A DNA stretch of 64,000 nt from Ryuthela nishihirai (Eukaryota; Arthropoda; Arachnida; Araneae; Heptathelidae). This document shows positions 62,281 to 64,000 of the stretch, one piece after another (the first letter of the stretch is position 1; every line of letters begins with the position of its first letter). The stretch is from positions 372,001 to 436,000 of the forward strand of contig JAWZYU010000120.1 of NCBI GenBank assembly GCA_038380435.1. Direction: 5' to 3'. The position numbers were made by a program, and so were the translations under genes. The notes beneath the pieces were generated by a model. The model worked only from the letters and a program-made list of their open reading frames with translations. It was not told the DNA's origin and did no database searches.

Positions 62281-64000
62281 CATCATCATCATCATCATCC
62301 TCAAGCAGCCATGGGCTACGGAGGTCCAACCAGACCGTGCAATTTAGTTCTCCAAGAAAATCTATCCTGAGCTACACCTACTGCATCTGGCCACTGCACA
62401 CCAATTCTAACAAGGTCCTGTTTGACATTGTCTGACCACCGCATCCTAGGTCTCCCCCTCCTTCTGAGGCCTTTAGGCACACTGTTCATAACCCTATTCG
62501 CCAATCTATAATTATTCATACGGGCAACATGGCCAAACCAACGGAGTCTCTCTCTGCACAATATGCTGCTTAAAGGAGGTTGCAAACTCCTTTGCCTAAT
62601 CTCATCATTAGTTACAAAGTTGAACCACCTAATGCCCAAGATACTGCGTAAGCATCTGGAATCAAAAGCATCTAGTTTCCTGTTATCTTGTTTACAAAGT
62701 GTCCAAGTTTCACTACCATAACTAACCCTAGAAAGAACCAAACTATTATACAGTCTAATTTTAGTCTTTAGGTGTTTACGCCTATTTCTCCACACTCTCC
62801 ATAGGTTCTTAAAAGTCCCAGCAGCAATCCCTATTCGTCTGTTAATCTCATGCCGCACATCACCATTATCTGTTACATAGCTCCCAAGATAATTAAACTG
62901 TGACACCTGCTCAAGAGTGCAACCATTCAGATTAACTGAATCACAGCCTGCCTGACCAATTTTCATCACTTTAGTTTTCTCTCTGTTTAAAACTGAACCT
63001 TCTCTACTACCAGTCTCATCAACAGCTCGAATGAAAGAGTTCATCTCATCAACATCATTTGCCAAAAGGGCTAAATCATCAGCATAATCTAAATCAGAAA
63101 TTTTCGTATCTCCAGCCCATTTAAGGCTAAAAACTTTCCCTTGAAGTGAATTTCGCATAACATAATCAATAACCAAGCTAAAGAGAAAAGGAGACAAAAT
63201 GCACCCTTGTCGAACACCAGACGTAATGCTAAAAAAATTGCTACAAGCCTTACCAACTCTCACACATGACTCAGAGTGTTATTATAGAGAGCTTTCATTA
63301 TGTTAACTAACTTGTCTGGTATACCATATGATTTCACAATCAACCACAAATTATGACGATCAACAGAGTCGAAAGCCTTTTTGAAATCAACAAAGCTAGC
63401 AACCAAAGGTTTCTGAAACTCTAAATATTTCTCAAGAATCTGCCTAAGTGAAAATATCTGATCTACACATCCCCTACCACTTCTGAATCCACATTGCTCA
63501 TCACGCAATTGCCTGTCAACCAGATTCTTAATTCTATTAAGCACAATCATGGAAAGAACTTTACCTGGAACAGAGAGTAGGTTGATACCCCTATAGTTAT
63601 CACAAGAACTGCGATCACCTTTTTTGAAAATAGGGATAACAATAGCTCTGGTAAAATCCTTAGGAACCATGCCTTTATCATAAAAGAGATTCAGAATTTC
63701 AGTCATCCAAGTGGTAACCGAAACATTCCCAGCTCTAAGCATTTCCGTAGTAATTTCATCTACCCCTGGGGATTTATGACGTCTAAGTTTAGAAACAGCC
63801 AAAAGAACTTCAGATTGTGTTATAGGGACAACATTAAAGCCACCAATGCATCTATCATCATTGCAAACAATGGGAGTAGAACTAACTACATTGTTTAGAA
63901 CATCACTGAAATGCTCAGCCCACCTAGCCATGACAGAATCCTCCCCTTCTATAACCTTACCTTGTTTATCCTTCAATCCTTGTATGCCTGTCCGTTTTCT
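62281..64000 (-). mobile_element. LINE-1X copy F, runs off the window
   Basis: The (TCA)6 tail at 62281-62298 (plus) marks the 3' end. The frame 62316-63263 encodes GVRQGCILSPFLFSL, DLDYADDLALL, INREKTKVM-like, RWFGHVARM and RMRWSDNVKQDL. The frame 63260-63976 encodes HKSPGVDEITTEMLRAG, the DNYRGINLLSV motif and VDFKKAFDSVDR. One small insertion near 63275 (SHV for SCV) shifts the frame between the two. Catalytic Asp residues are intact. Same orientation as copy E. Confidence 0.93.

Overview
This is an AT-rich animal nuclear window made almost entirely of transposable elements and other repeats. The only host protein genes I can support are histones. An H1 gene (51186-51779, +) keeps its winged-helix domain and a textbook histone 3' stem-loop. 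A broken H4 copy (52446-52758, -) and the first ~44 codons of an H2B (59764-59895, +) lie nearby. The H2B N-terminus ([20 protein letters not shown]) and the repeat types suggest an arthropod, perhaps a chelicerate; that placement is inference. No bacterial operon, CRISPR array or ordinary intron-containing gene was recognised.

The dominant element is a non-LTR retrotransposon, here LINE-1X. It encodes an APE-type endonuclease plus reverse transcriptase, has a very short 3' UTR and ends in a (TGA)n tail, which makes it RTE-like; the clade is not proven. Eight pieces are present: A 2163-4632 (-), B 13341-15609 (-), H 20323-20415 (+), C 21543-23025 (+), G 26255-27145 (+), D 32341-35968 (-, essentially full length), E 59908-62233 (-) and F 62281-64000 (-, leaves the window). 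A second LINE type with an RNase H domain and a CCHC knuckle appears at 52929-55210 and 21175-21500 (both -). A 588-bp Tc1/mariner-type deletion derivative sits inside the first of these. Two tRNA-derived SINE families are scattered throughout: SINE-S (~200 bp, ending in a CAGCTG palindrome and TTTA-rich tail) and SINE-G (~360 bp).

Layout: 1-7442 is a large inverted repeat around LINE A and a cluster of short palindromes. 7443-13340 holds degenerate repeats and little else. 13341-16920 is LINE B flanked by opposed copies of another repeat, with a perfect 24-bp hairpin. 17100-21540 has decayed SINEs and a degenerate tandem array. 21543-29400 contains LINE C with a nested SINE, then a ~510-bp tandem repeat family. 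29748-29866 is a 5S rRNA pseudogene. 30100-47200 contains interlocking direct and inverted duplications carrying LINE D and many SINEs. 47200-59900 is the histone neighbourhood, mostly unique sequence apart from the RNase H LINE. 59908-64000 is two head-to-tail LINE-1X copies.

The parts relate as mobile elements and hosts rather than as a pathway. LINE-1X probably supplies the retrotransposition machinery, and SINE-S shares an 11-nt 3' end with it. The histone remnants look like part of a cluster broken up by insertions and deletions. All coordinates of repeat edges are by eye and may be off by several bases.
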